Positions 1 to 10,900 of a stretch of 45,387 bases of DNA are shown in pieces (positions within the stretch are counted from its first letter, which is position 1; each line of letters starts with the position of its first letter). Source of the stretch: Phaeodactylum tricornutum CCAP 1055/1 (Eukaryota > Bacillariophyta > Bacillariophyceae > Surirellales > Neidiaceae); NCBI RefSeq assembly GCF_000150955.2, contig NC_011697.1, positions 121,876 to 167,262 on the forward strand. The letters are read 5' to 3'. A program made the position numbers and the translations under genes. The notes beneath the pieces are model-generated. The model did not search any database. It saw nothing but the letters and a program-made list of their open reading frames with translations, and was not told the DNA's origin.

Positions 1-1104
1 TGCGCAACAATGCCGATCAGGGTACCGACAAGAATACAAGACGCGGCTTCGGGTAGGAAATGCAAACGGTAGCGCTGCACGAAGGCTTTGGCAACTTCAC
101 ACAAGAGCAAGACTGAGGCAGCCACGAACAAGTGGAGATTGGACAGGAGAGTGTCCTGTCCGCAATAGTCGGAATGGTGTGCCATGAGTGCTTGACAACA
201 TTTGTGTTCCGAAAATTCTTCGAAAAAGTCGTCATAGTAGCGGCTCGATTCGTAAGAACTTGACTGGGAACACTCTGGACAGGCAAAGGAAATTGTGAGT
301 GATGCAGCAGAGAGCACATCTCGCTCCAGTGGAACCACTCCTCCTATGCTTACCCGCCGCCACGAAAGCATTCATGATGCCGTCACAAGTATCCCTGGCA
401 TCCGTAGTTCCTTCCAAAAAGCTAACTAGAAATTGTGAGCAGAGTTCGTTGTCTCCAGTATAGAAGTCGTCCGTATTATCGGTTTTCCCGTCGTCATTGG
501 ACACTACAGCGTCATCGAAGCTGTAGTAATCGTCAGTCGTTGCGGCGGTGGTAGCATCGTCCGTCGAGGTGGCGGTCGCATCATCGGTCGCGACCGTATC
601 GTCCGCCGCTGCCGCGGCATTGTCATCGACCTGGTTGCTACTACTTTTTTGCTGTACAGCGTCGTCGTACGAGTAGTAATTGTAGTCGCCCACATTTTCG
701 TTGTTGCTGTTTGCCAAATCTCGGGCGGAGGACGATTTTGAAGGAGTACGAGTGTTGGTTTTGGTTGTCACGCGGTATTTTTGCCGAGATTTGCGATATT
801 TCATCTTTTTTCTACTATCTTTGCGTTGTGAAAATACCCGCTCAAAGTGTTCGGAAATCCAATCCCTCGAGCTGGCGCTCCCGGCCAATGCAGTATTTCG
901 TGTGTGCCCTGAAGTATTGTTTTCTGTGTACAATAGTCGACTGTCAAGAGAGGTACTTCTCGATGTTGTTCGTGTCGTAGTTGTTGTTGTTGCTACAACG
1001 GCAGACAAGCCGAGTGATGCCCAGGTTTCGGCTTGCGCTGTCCCCGATGGCAGACACGCCAGGAACAACAGGACGCTCGGCATTGCGAACTCGGCACTCA
1101 CCAT
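1..1104 (-). CDS. Na+/H+ exchanger (CPA1/NHE-like), N-terminal part, two exons, runs off left edge
   Basis: Exon 1 is 1104-354 and exon 2 is 274 to the window edge, joined across a 79-nt GT-AG intron in phase 1. The protein starts with a hydrophobic signal peptide; the second Met at 1083 (MPSVLLFLACLPSGTAQA) gives the cleaner one and may be the true start. A lumenal or extracellular stretch rich in Asp, Thr, Ser and Tyr follows, then a Cys-containing module (ELCSQFLVSFLEGTTDARD) that continues past the splice into more Cys residues (HKCCQAL, DYCGQD). A hydrophobic helix and the segment FLPEAASCILVGTLIGIVA come next; these resemble the first membrane helices of eukaryotic NHE exchangers, with the Leu-Pro-Glu signature. 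Members of that family swap H+ for Na+ or K+ across plasma or endomembranes. The transport core lies outside the window, so the family call rests on about 45 residues. It is divergent from the GH36 gene at 2903. Confidence 0.68.
275..353 (-). other. Spliceosomal intron in the exchanger gene
   Basis: On the minus strand the donor reads GCGG|GTAAGC at 353 and the acceptor CTGTCCAG|AG ending at 275. Removing these 79 nt joins the acidic N-terminal exon (codon 251 interrupted after its first base) to the frame encoding the NHE-like membrane segment. Without splicing, exon 1 runs on into an unrelated low-quality tail. Short introns of this size are usual in pennate diatoms. Confidence 0.72.
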
Positions 1105-2902
1105 TCTTTCGAAAGTGTATGTATTTATCTATCTGTGTATGATTGTCGCTGACTACTGAGTGCCGTCTGTTTCTTTCTGATCTTCTCTGGAAGACTTGGG
1201 ACGCAGAAGCCAATGATGTAAACTAGGGCGGAGGAGCGTCGTCCGAAAGACTACGGGAGCTGATGCGGCTCCGATCCGAGCTCGCAGAAACAGCGAGCTT
1301 CGAACAAATATGTCACGGTCAAATATTATAGCCTCTCAAACAAAGGAATTGAGCGAAGACGCAAATCTCGGACAAGACAGAGAAGGCAACCAACGATAAC
1401 TCTGGCTTTCTCTCTCTAAAAATTCGTTTCGAGGAGAATACTAGGGGAGAGTTTGGTTTGCGATTCAAGCTCGTATAGTTGAGGGGGAGCTGACGGTACA
1501 TGCAATCCATGATTGAAGCCCATGGCGTCGGGCGTCGGGCGTCGGTCTTCGGCCTGGGGATCCGACGATTTGTCGCGCAGGGTTTGGTTTGGCTATTGGC
1601 ACGCGCCCCTAGATTTTAAAAAATTCTGGCGAATTACCTACTTGTTTGACTCAACAGATTGGCAACGACAAAGATATACTTCAGTCAAGCCAAGTCTCAA
1701 TTTACTAAATGTCTATTTTGCTTATATATTCGTTCATTTGAGACTGTATACATGTAAAGATTCTCGTAGAGGACATTTCCATTAACCGTTTGTAACTCCT
1801 GTCACGGCCACATGTTTAGGTTTGTTTCTGCCTAACATGTAAATTTGTCAAGTGCCTATGCGAAAGTATCCAGTGATCCAGCCAATGTCGTAATTGCATA
1901 TGCCTGCTAAGCGTTCTCAAGAAAATAATGTATTCTGAATTGCATGTTGGGATATATGACATGACATATCCACGAACATGCGGTACCAAGTTGCTTTCTT
2001 GAAGCACAACATACATTTTGAGGACGTAACATACGTTCCATTCTGCATCACATAAGCTGTTGAATGCAGTAAAAAATAGACTGTTGTTCTGTTTCAAAAC
2101 TATCGCAACCGGGCTGGGCTCTTCGGATGCCGACGCCGCTATCTCCCCGCAACAAGATCATCGCGTTCAGGTTTTATAAAATTTGTCAGCAGCTAGACAG
2201 GCCGGGGCATTCGTCTGTGTCCTTTGCCAACAATAGACCGGCTAATTTCCCAAATCTTATTTTAGTTGGTTTGTGATTGACCAAAGTTTACCCCTCAACA
2301 CGAAATCAAGCATTTTGGTGGCAAGTCGTATGGAGTGTATGCTGAGAAAGCTTCTTTTGAGCAATTAGGTAAATAGCCGTGGGCTACCTTGTCCTATGGT
2401 TTAGCACATTTGGCCCACGTCCAAACACAGATTACCAGTAGCGACTTTCAGAGGAAACAAAGGGAATGACAAAGCTGTTTACCAAAATAATCTGCCGAGC
2501 AAGCTGTGAATTAGCTAGCAAACTTTCATAAAAGTCGCAAAGCTAGGCATTCATACTCACAAACAGTTATCGACTCTGGAAACACATTCTAAAGACCGAG
2601 AAGTTAATAGTAAATTGCTGACAGAAGACTTGGGCCAGGCAAACGTTAGAAACAAAAAAATGGTTGCAGTTGGTGTACTAACTGTAAGTGAAGACCTAAT
2701 GAAGCCAACCCCACCCTACTTGACCACAACGAGCGAGGAAAATTCCACAAATCCATCCACACAAATCGACCAAAACGGATCCAACATCTCTCACCGACGG
2801 TGAAAAAAGTTTGGGTCTTGTGGTATCGTCTTTGCCTGCGGACCTGTACGGGACCCATCACAGTCACTACTTCTGTCTTGGCGACGCTACCTTGCTATCA
2901 AA
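1105..2902. other. Divergent intergenic region between exchanger and GH36 genes
   Basis: About 1.8 kb with no convincing gene; the small ORFs here lack domain-like composition. It must carry both promoters. Visible details are a 7-bp perfect hairpin (AGCTCGC / GCGAGCT, 1279-1299), a three-fold heptamer repeat (1525-1545) and one TCACAGTCA nonamer (2858-2866) about 40 bp upstream of the GH36 start codon. The part from 1620 to 2600 is AT-rich. Confidence 0.6.
1525..1545. repeat. Three tandem copies of heptamer GCGTCGG
   Basis: Three exact head-to-tail copies of GCGTCGG. It is short and lies in an intergenic region. No function can be assigned. Confidence 0.8.
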
Positions 2903-5900
2903 ATGACTTCTGGGCAGACGAGTATGCCGGGAAAGGAAGAGGACGAAGAAGAATGGATCTTTACTTTGCGGATTCCTTCGTCCTCCGCCAAGGATGCTGC
3001 TGGCGGGGTCTACGAACTTAGTCAATCCCAGCCGCCACCGACCTTATCTACTCACGCTAGCAGTAGTGGTAGCTTCATGAACACCAACAATAGCAATGAT
3101 TCTGTTTCTGTAGACGAAACGGCTGAGCAAGAAGCCCTCTTGGTTGCGGGGGCTGCAACACAGCAGATAATTCGACCGCCTTCTCAGCACTCATCCGCGA
3201 ACCGTAACACCGACTGCGCTACCGATATCCCGTCTGGTTGGACTTGGCAAAGCCCTTATTGGAGTTTGCAGTCTGATGTTGTCCTGCAAGCGACTTACCG
3301 TCCGTATTGGCAAGCCCTGCCCGAGTTCACCAATTGTCGGGCCTGCCGAGCATCAGCCTACTGTCGGACTCGTTGTTGTCGGACGTGTACTGGAACGCGC
3401 GCTTTGGAGTTTTATACCACTGTTTGGACGACTCAGGATGTCGTGAATGTGGAGGTGGTAGAAGAATGTATTGAAGTCGCAGGGGTGGGCCCGTGTCGGG
3501 CTTTGCGAGTGCATTTGACACCGTTGGATACAGCCTGTTTGCCGGTCATTCCAGATGCATTGCAGAAAGCCTGGGAGGGCCACGTCCATAATATGCGCCA
3601 GGCCCACGATTCCAACCTTAGCAACAAAAATTCCTCCTCTCACACCGCAAGCAAGTCAGATACGGTCGCCGGTCCTACTATAATCTTTTGTTTGCCTACC
3701 AAACAAGTTGATCCCCCTTTATTATGGAAGGTAGAATTTGGTGGTGCTAGCAATATGTCACAAACGCCTATTGCTCTGGAAAATCTGACTGTTTTGGACG
3801 GGCAACTGCAGCAATTTAGGAACACCGTTCCCTCACCCACACATATTTACATTCACGGATATCAGTCTTGGTCTTTTGCCGGTTCTATTGTGAAAGGGCA
3901 AGATCAACCGCAGTCGGCCATGCCCGACTTTTTAAGTCGGGCCTTCAATTATGGCGGTTCGCCTCCACCCGTCTCCGACGATGTTCTTACGTACGTGCCA
4001 CCCTTGTCGCATAATCATATTCATCGCGACAACGACGGCGATGCCTACACGGGCCCGCAATCCTGGAAAACACATTACCAGTCCGACTTTTTTACTTGCG
4101 TCACGTCCGATGGAACGATTCCGTCGTTTTGGACATCACGTCGCGAAAAGCAATTTCCTTTTCAAGCTTTGGACGAGACAGGTGGACCCGGACTAGTATT
4201 GGGGTGGCTGTCACAACGCGAACAGTACGGCGTCATTATGGCCGATGTGGATTTAAGGCGGTATGCCATGCACGTTTCCGGGCACGGACAAATAATTTGG
4301 GGCCGTGGCTCTGGTTCGACAACCACAAATACCATTGCTCTAGAGACTGATTGGGCCTATGCACAACTGATCGCCCCACATTCATACGACGAAGAACCCA
4401 TGGTGCACTACCTCGAAGCAGCAGCGGGTTACAATCAAGCCCGACCGCTCCGCAACGGCTCGTTACTCACCGGGTGGTGCTCATGGTACCATTTTTACGA
4501 AAATATTACGGCCGGTACGCTAAGTGAAAACGTATCCAAACTAGCAGCTCTGAAGAACCGAGTCCCAACGAATGTGGTTGTAGTTGATGATGGGTATATG
4601 ACAGCTTGGGGCGACTGGGATTCAGTCAAACCCGGTGCCTTTCCGCAAGGCATGGCGGCTGTCGCTCGTGATATTGTTGCACAAGGTGGTATGCGCGCCG
4701 GATTGTGGTTGGCCCCGTACGCAGCCGACAAGCACTCTCGTTTGGTAAAAACCCATCCCGATTGGATTATTCGCAACGACTCTGGTATTCCGGCAAATTC
4801 ATCCAATTGTGGAAAGTTTTTTTACGGACTGGACGCCACCAATCCAGCTGTCCGGACCTATGTGTACGAATGCATCCGACGTGCGGTACACAGTTGGGGT
4901 TTCGACGTCCTTAAGATTGACTTCCTTTACGCCGCTTGTCTGGAAGGCAACGGTAAGCACGATTTGTCGCTGAGCCGGGCGCAGACGATGGATCTCGCCA
5001 TGCAAGCCATTCGAGATGCTGCAGGTCCCAATGTGTTTTTGATAGGCTGTGGTTGCCCAGTTGGATCTGGTATCGGCTACGTGGATGGCATGCGGGTTTC
5101 AGCTGATACAGGTCCAACTTGGTATCCCGCTTTACCGCTTCCGTGGTGGGATCATGGGACTCTACCTTGTTTGCGGTCAATGGTCCGTAACAGTATGAGC
5201 CGAGCACCGTTGGGACATCGATGGTGGCACAACGATCCGGATTGCTTGCTATTGGGTGAAAGCACCCGCCTTACGGACGAAGAAGTAGCGAGTGCGGCCT
5301 CGGTTGTGGCCATGACGTGCGGTATGATGCTTCTTTCAGATGATTTGACCAAGGTCAGCGTGGCGCGGACCAATATTTTGACCAAAATTTTCCCCATGAC
5401 TGGTGTTACGGCCGTTGTCTTAGATTTGCACAGTGCGAGTGACGGCTTGCCAAGTTTATTGCGACTCTGGTGTACGGACAAGTACGACTTGTTGGATTCG
5501 TTTCGTGAGCGTATGGTGGTGAGCGCGCAAGACCACAATGCGGAAGCGACTTACTTTGCGCGGCAGTCGTCATCGTATCATCCTGATAAGGACCAACAGC
5601 ATCCGATCGAACGCCAACGTAGCTGTATTCACGTGACAAAAGGTCTGGGAACGTGGACGGTTGTTTCGGTCAGTAATTGGTCCGATCGGACCGCTGTGGT
5701 TAACTTACCTCCTCCTGCTTTGTTACCTCCGCCCATGACTGGATGGGAGCAAGGCGATGAGGAGCCAGAATCATTTTTGCAGACTCCTGAAGAAGTTGAC
5801 TGTGAGCAGCACGGTTGCCACGCCTTTGGATTCTGGTCGTCCAAGTACACTTGGTTGCCCAACCAAAAATACAACGACAATGGGCAAGGCCCGGAACGAA

Positions 5901-6289
5901 TTCTTCGTCGAAAGCTAGTTGCTCACGAGACGGAAATCTATCATATTAAAGCCGTAACACCTGACGCAGCGCAATACGTTGGCAGTGATTTGCACTTTTC
6001 CTGCGGACACGAGGTCCTGTACTTTCGGGCACAGAAGAATCAAGTCAGTGTCACTCTCAAAACGAAATACCATCGTGTCGGGCACATTTTCCTTTTCCTC
6101 CCCTGTATTAATACGAATTCTGTCAAAGTGACTGTCAACGGAGAAGCTGGGCGATGGCATGCGGTAGGAAATGTACCGAACGGGCACGACAACGGACATG
6201 CCCAACTGATTGGACGAGTCTTCCGGGTGGCGGTCGTCGTGCACGCCAATGGCCGTCCACAAGATGGACAAGTCAAGGTTGAGTTTTAA
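2903..6289 (+). CDS. GH36 alpha-galactosidase / raffinose-synthase-like glycoside hydrolase
   Basis: 1128 residues, ATG in good context (AAAATG). The central (beta/alpha)8 barrel shows GH36/GH27 clan landmarks: GWCSWYHFYENI (~524-535), VVVDDGYM (~559-566), GLWLAPYAADKHS (~600-612), the nucleophile motif VLKIDFLYAA with Asp673, and the acid/base motif MRVSADTGPTW with Asp735. A beta-sandwich-like N-terminal domain (IYIHGYQSWSF ~315-325) precedes it and a beta-rich domain follows. The likely reaction is hydrolysis or transfer of alpha-linked galactose; raffinose-type sugars, galactosyl-glycerols or galactolipid head groups are possible substrates that the sequence does not separate. No signal peptide is visible, so it is probably cytosolic. 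The first ~100 residues are acidic and low-complexity. A Cys-dense patch at ~145-163 (NCRACRASAYCRTRCCRTC) is unusual for the family. The gene converges on the methyltransferase-like gene with a 71-bp gap. Confidence 0.88.
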   Translation: MTSGQTSMPGKEEDEEEWIFTLRIPSSSAKDAAGGVYELSQSQPPPTLSTHASSSGSFMNTNNSNDSVSVDETAEQEALLVAGAATQQIIRPPSQHSSANRNTDCATDIPSGWTWQSPYWSLQSDVVLQATYRPYWQALPEFTNCRACRASAYCRTRCCRTCTGTRALEFYTTVWTTQDVVNVEVVEECIEVAGVGPCRALRVHLTPLDTACLPVIPDALQKAWEGHVHNMRQAHDSNLSNKNSSSHTASKSDTVAGPTIIFCLPTKQVDPPLLWKVEFGGASNMSQTPIALENLTVLDGQLQQFRNTVPSPTHIYIHGYQSWSFAGSIVKGQDQPQSAMPDFLSRAFNYGGSPPPVSDDVLTYVPPLSHNHIHRDNDGDAYTGPQSWKTHYQSDFFTCVTSDGTIPSFWTSRREKQFPFQALDETGGPGLVLGWLSQREQYGVIMADVDLRRYAMHVSGHGQIIWGRGSGSTTTNTIALETDWAYAQLIAPHSYDEEPMVHYLEAAAGYNQARPLRNGSLLTGWCSWYHFYENITAGTLSENVSKLAALKNRVPTNVVVVDDGYMTAWGDWDSVKPGAFPQGMAAVARDIVAQGGMRAGLWLAPYAADKHSRLVKTHPDWIIRNDSGIPANSSNCGKFFYGLDATNPAVRTYVYECIRRAVHSWGFDVLKIDFLYAACLEGNGKHDLSLSRAQTMDLAMQAIRDAAGPNVFLIGCGCPVGSGIGYVDGMRVSADTGPTWYPALPLPWWDHGTLPCLRSMVRNSMSRAPLGHRWWHNDPDCLLLGESTRLTDEEVASAASVVAMTCGMMLLSDDLTKVSVARTNILTKIFPMTGVTAVVLDLHSASDGLPSLLRLWCTDKYDLLDSFRERMVVSAQDHNAEATYFARQSSSYHPDKDQQHPIERQRSCIHVTKGLGTWTVVSVSNWSDRTAVVNLPPPALLPPPMTGWEQGDEEPESFLQTPEEVDCEQHGCHAFGFWSSKYTWLPNQKYNDNGQGPERILRRKLVAHETEIYHIKAVTPDAAQYVGSDLHFSCGHEVLYFRAQKNQVSVTLKTKYHRVGHIFLFLPCINTNSVKVTVNGEAGRWHAVGNVPNGHDNGHAQLIGRVFRVAVVVHANGRPQDGQVKVEF

Positions 6290-6360
6290 AATAGACTAAA
6301 GCTGTTGTACATTTTGAGAATGAATTGAGGTGCCTTGTTTACTATATACAGCCCGACCCA

Positions 6361-7413
6361 TTACCTCTTATTTTGTGCAGTATATTTGTCCATTTTTCGC
6401 TTCTCGGCAATTAGGATGCGATTCATGGGAGTAATTTCGGAAGGGATACAGGCAAAGTCTACGTGATAGCCTTGCTCCGCCAACCAAAAAGAACGTCGGA
6501 GATCGGCCGCCCAGGCTACTCCGTGTGCCCGCTGAACGCCGTACGGTACCGTCTTGGCCATTCCGGTGTAACAGCAGGGCAAGACGGCAACGCTAGCAGC
6601 TTCGAGTGCTTCGGTTGCCAAATGTAGGACCTCGTCCGTCAAGCTGCCACAGGCGTGAGTGCCAATGACAGCAGTTGGTGCGTTCCGATCCCTACTGGTA
6701 CCCTTATCCCGCATAGAAGTCGCATATTCTTGTATTGGTTGCGCGTGGTATGTGACGCGATCTCGTATCCAGGGACAAACGTCCGTCATGAGGTCGCGTA
6801 GAACGGCGAAGGACGCCGGTTCTCGGGCATCCACAAGATTTACATGTAGACGTTGGAGACCGGGATTGCCTGCGGCAAAGAGTAGACCAGTCAAGCCGTG
6901 TCCCGCGCACGCATCGACGATCTGGAGCGGCGCCCCGATGCGTTTGCGAAGAGATAGGTAAAACTCCGTACTTTCCATCACTTCCTTGGCATCAATAGGC
7001 GCATTGTGGGCCACAAGCTGTTGCAAAATGGCGTTGAGGATCATTTGGGTACTAGGTCGTTCCGAAGCTACCAATGGCGGTGGCGATGTCACTGATGCGG
7101 ATCTGAAAGGCTTCCGGAGGAAGGGAAGATTGGTATCGTTTTCGGCGACGTACTGGGCGAGTCTCGTGCGAAGTGATACTTCCGAGGACGAATATCCGAT
7201 AGTCTTCGATGCTTTCAAGGGGCCTTTGAATGAAGGCGAAGAGACGTAGGATGTAGGATGATTCTGCTTGGCGGTATAGTCGGAGGTGTGGTGTCCCGAT
7301 ATGGAAACTTCCGGCAGTGGAGGCATGTCGGGCGCCCGCATCGCCAAACTTGATCCGATCGATAGATGCCCGATGCACAGAGCCCGCAGCACGAGTATTG
7401 CTAGCCTGATCAT
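6361..7413 (-). CDS. SAM-dependent methyltransferase-like protein (Methyltransf_32 type)
   Basis: 350 residues if started at the ATG at 7413. The frame stays open upstream to 7728 but that extension is Arg/Cys-rich and lacks family features. The 7413 start gives a hydrophobic leader (MIRLAILVLRALCIGHLSIG), suggesting secretory or plastid entry. The SAM-binding motif I is IVDACAGHGLTGLLFA (residues ~165-180), with an acidic motif II (LVDAREP ~193-199). A THACGSLTDEVLHL block (~252-265) and a double Cys (LPCCYTG ~278-284) resemble the H-x-C-G and C-C-Y/H features of METTL25/TRM13-type methyltransferases. Substrate unknown, with RNA or protein both possible. It lies tail-to-tail with the GH36 gene and 508 bp downstream of the SET fusion gene on the same strand. 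The family call is fairly safe; start and localisation are inferred. Confidence 0.68.
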   Translation of the reverse strand: MIRLAILVLRALCIGHLSIGSSLAMRAPDMPPLPEVSISGHHTSDYTAKQNHPTSYVSSPSFKGPLKASKTIGYSSSEVSLRTRLAQYVAENDTNLPFLRKPFRSASVTSPPPLVASERPSTQMILNAILQQLVAHNAPIDAKEVMESTEFYLSLRKRIGAPLQIVDACAGHGLTGLLFAAGNPGLQRLHVNLVDAREPASFAVLRDLMTDVCPWIRDRVTYHAQPIQEYATSMRDKGTSRDRNAPTAVIGTHACGSLTDEVLHLATEALEAASVAVLPCCYTGMAKTVPYGVQRAHGVAWAADLRRSFWLAEQGYHVDFACIPSEITPMNRILIAEKRKMDKYTAQNKR

Positions 7414-7921
7414 TTTGGAGGATCTTGTTTCATCCAGAAACCACGATTTTGTGGCGTTCATGAATGGTTCATGGTTGACTTGTTTGGGTTGATCGCGTGT
7501 CTCGAAAAATGAAGCAACACACAAATTTACCGGGACAACGTACTTTTCTGTACGCGTGTCTACACGAGTCACGTATTGACAAGAATGCCAAGGATCGGGT
7601 CGGTCGGTACCTGATACAGAACTAGAAGTGGAACGCAAGGAACAGCGATACAGTACCCCTGCCGCGGAGCACAATACTATCTTGACTAACCTAAAGCGAT
7701 GCCGTCTCTGTCCTCCCAGTCTTGTCAATCCTCCATAGCAGGTCGCTCACATTAAAATCCGGAGAAAGACATAATCTCGACCGGTCTACACAAGCCTTCG
7801 CAAGCGATACGAAGAACGGGCTGATGATGGGCTCTCCTAACGCTGTCGTGTAGACTGAATACTTGTCAGTAAACATAGTTCTATTGCTAAAAAGTTCTAG
7901 CTCCCTATGTCTCGTTCGTCT
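7414..7921 (-). other. Spacer between SET fusion gene and methyltransferase-like gene
   Basis: 508 bp. An open frame in phase with the methyltransferase crosses most of it, so part may be leader or an alternative N-terminus (to 7728). It should hold the 3' end of the SET fusion transcript and the methyltransferase promoter. No RNA gene or repeat is visible. Confidence 0.45.
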
Positions 7922-10900
7922 CTATGCTAAAAAGCATTGGAGCTCACTGTCATTTTTTTGCTTTTTGGCCGATCCGTTCCCCGCGAGCAAATCGTCCATG
8001 TCATACAAATCGTCTTCATCCCCTTCACCTTCCCAAGTGGCAGCCGTTATCATAGCCTGCTGCCTCTTCGAATCACGAGCCAAATCTGAAGTCCTACCGT
8101 TGGTTCCCATCTGAAGAATTCTTGCTTTTAAATTGACCCAGTCCTCCACGTAGCGTTGACGAAAAATTTGAGTAGTGCTCTGCTCAATAAAGTCAATCAT
8201 CCATTCGTGCCCCAGTGCTTCAGCCGCTGTACACCGCTGGCTTGGGTCCAAGTGTAGCATGCTGGCAATCAGATTGATAGCTTTGGTATGCGTTTCACCC
8301 TGATTCTTTAGCATGTGGCCAAGAGCTCGATCCACACCGCGTTTGTACATTTTAGCTGGTTTGAAATAGTAGGGAAACTTGGCTGCTTCCAGAAAGTTCT
8401 TTTTTGAAGGGGTTCCGACGATCTTGTACTGTGCAGTCAGCAACGATACCCGATCCTTGCCAACAAAGAGCGGTTTGCTTAAAAGCAGCTGCGCCAGAAG
8501 ACATCCTAGTGCCCAAATATCGCTCTCCATCGTGAATTTTGGGGATCCAAGTAAAATTTCCGGAGCAGCATAGGGGTTGGCGGAAACGTCCTCGTCGTCC
8601 TTTTTCCTATCGTCTTTTTTCTTCGACCTAGCAGCCTCGACCAAGTTGGGAGATTTATGCCGTTCGTTCACTGGAATCACGGTTCCTCGGTATAAGCCAC
8701 CAAGCTTGGCGACACCGCTTTGATCAACAATTATCTGATCCGCTTGAACAGTACGAATAACAAAATAATTGGAATGGCAATGGACAAATGCTGAGATAAG
8801 GTCGTGAAACCAAACCGCTAGAATTGCTGGACTGATAAATTGCTCCTCACTGGACTTGTACTTCCGCGAAAAGAAACGCTGAAGCACAAACGGGGTTGGA
8901 TGAAATACCAAATGTGGAAATCCTTTCACTTTCTTGTCTTTCTTAGCAGTTCTGTCATTCTCCTCGGTCGACCGAAAAAGGGAAAACATCGCATCATCCA
9001 ATGGAGAAGGCTCGAGGCTTGCGTTTTGTAATGGATTATCAATTGGGCTCTTCGGAGAGTGGTCCGAAGGCAACGCGATAGCTATTGGCAGAATGAAGTT
9101 CGGGTGACCATGTGATGACGGGACAAGGCTATGCAGATTGGTCAAAAGTTGCATCTCTTGTAGCGCGGACGCAGAAAAACCTGCTTTCATGGCTTTTCCC
9201 TTATATTTTTTTGCTTTCTCTTCTTCTTTGGCAGTAACTTTTTCTGATGGCCACCGCTGCAATGAGACAGCAACTGACACAAAGTCTTCGTTGCCCTCGC
9301 CTGCGGAACCTTTCGTCAATAGAGGAAAAGCACCCGAGGGGCCGACAAATGAGCTTGCGAGACGACCTAACGTTGTCAAGTTGTCTTCGCCACTAGAACG
9401 AATGGCCATCAAGTCGCATATTGAACCGGACAGGCTCGTCCCGTGGCTAGGTGGAATCCACCATCGTAGTCCCGAGCTTCGAAGCGCCGCCTTCGTGATC
9501 TTTCCAGCCACACAACATTTTCCACCCACGCGATGTCCGCTAGTTTTAGAGTCGTCTGGCTGAATAGTTCCCTCCCACCCCTGAGACGTCTGTATCTCAC
9601 AAGCCTGCAAAAGACCTGGATCGGCTTTGGCTTGAAGCTGACTAGCATCTTTCAAATCAGCAGATGCGTCAATGGATGAAGGAAGTTCACAAACAGTCTT
9701 TACGCTCTCTCTCACCAAATGCTCTGCGAGAGAAACTGCCCTCCAATGCCCTTCCATGACTATATCTTCTGTCCCTGGAGTAGCACCTGTCTCAATAAAA
9801 ATGCTGCACGTGCTCGTAGCGGCGATACCATCTACGGAAGGAAGAATGGCTTCGGCTATAAATTGGGTTGGAATGCTGCTCAGTTTGTATCGACACCGGC
9901 TTCGTTTGCTTATTATTCGATAGCGCTGAATATTTGCAGATCCAATACTGCCAGGGCCCGGTCTACGATTTGTTGCAAAAACCGTCATGGCTTCGACGCA
10001 GGACTTCTTGATCTCTGGTAGATACTGCTCCAATTGGTCCTTTCGACCTTCCAGAAGTGGATGGGACGGTGTCTTTTCCCCCGACGGACGCCCTAACTTG
10101 ATAGATTCCATTAGGAGTTCAGCAGCTTGCAAGACTTTCAATGGTATAAGACCTAGCACTGGTAACAAGTCACCGAGAGGGACCTTCATAAATGCGGCAG
10201 CTGCAGCGAACAGGTATTCAACACCATATTTTAACCACAGATCGGTCCCAGCGCTGAGAACTTGTCCACAGTAGGTAAAACTCATAATTCGTCTTGCCAA
10301 GCGTCGATCGATGGATGGTACAGCTGCGACAGCTTCGACGAGCCACTCAGTGGATGGGACAAATATGTCAAACTGAAGCGCATCGAGAATGTCCCTTTCT
10401 GCAGCTATTACACGCTCCTCTAAGACAAGTACCTCTTCCTTTTTTCGATCAAACTTGGTGCCTGGATAGAACGAACTGTATCCTGCTTCCAAAATGCTCT
10501 CCAATTTTTTCCACTTGACCGCTTTCTGGCATTTATTCGCCAAGAACACAGAAGCGAGCAACGCTTCTCGGGCTTTTAAGTGTGTACCTTCCCCAACGGT
10601 CACGAAGCGGTATAGAATAATCATGGCGTGTGCAGCAACTGCCTCATTCAGTCCTACAGTAGCAACAATTTCGGCGATCTCTGTGCCACAGTACGCTGCT
10701 GATTTGCTGTCGAGGTACCCAAACAAGCTTGAAGACTTCGTAAGCGTTCCTACGTCCCCTGCGGCGGCATAAACGTCAGCTGTGGATGCGGACAGACTAG
10801 CCAGTGTCCAATCACGGCCAAAAATCCAGTTTTGATTGCGAACAAAATTATCACGATACAATTCAATCTGCAGCCGTATGATTTCCTCCGCAAGATTAGC

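Noticed and set aside
2615-2803. Open frame in phase with the GH36 gene just upstream
   Set aside because: It ends in a stop before the GH36 ATG, and no splice pair joining it was seen.
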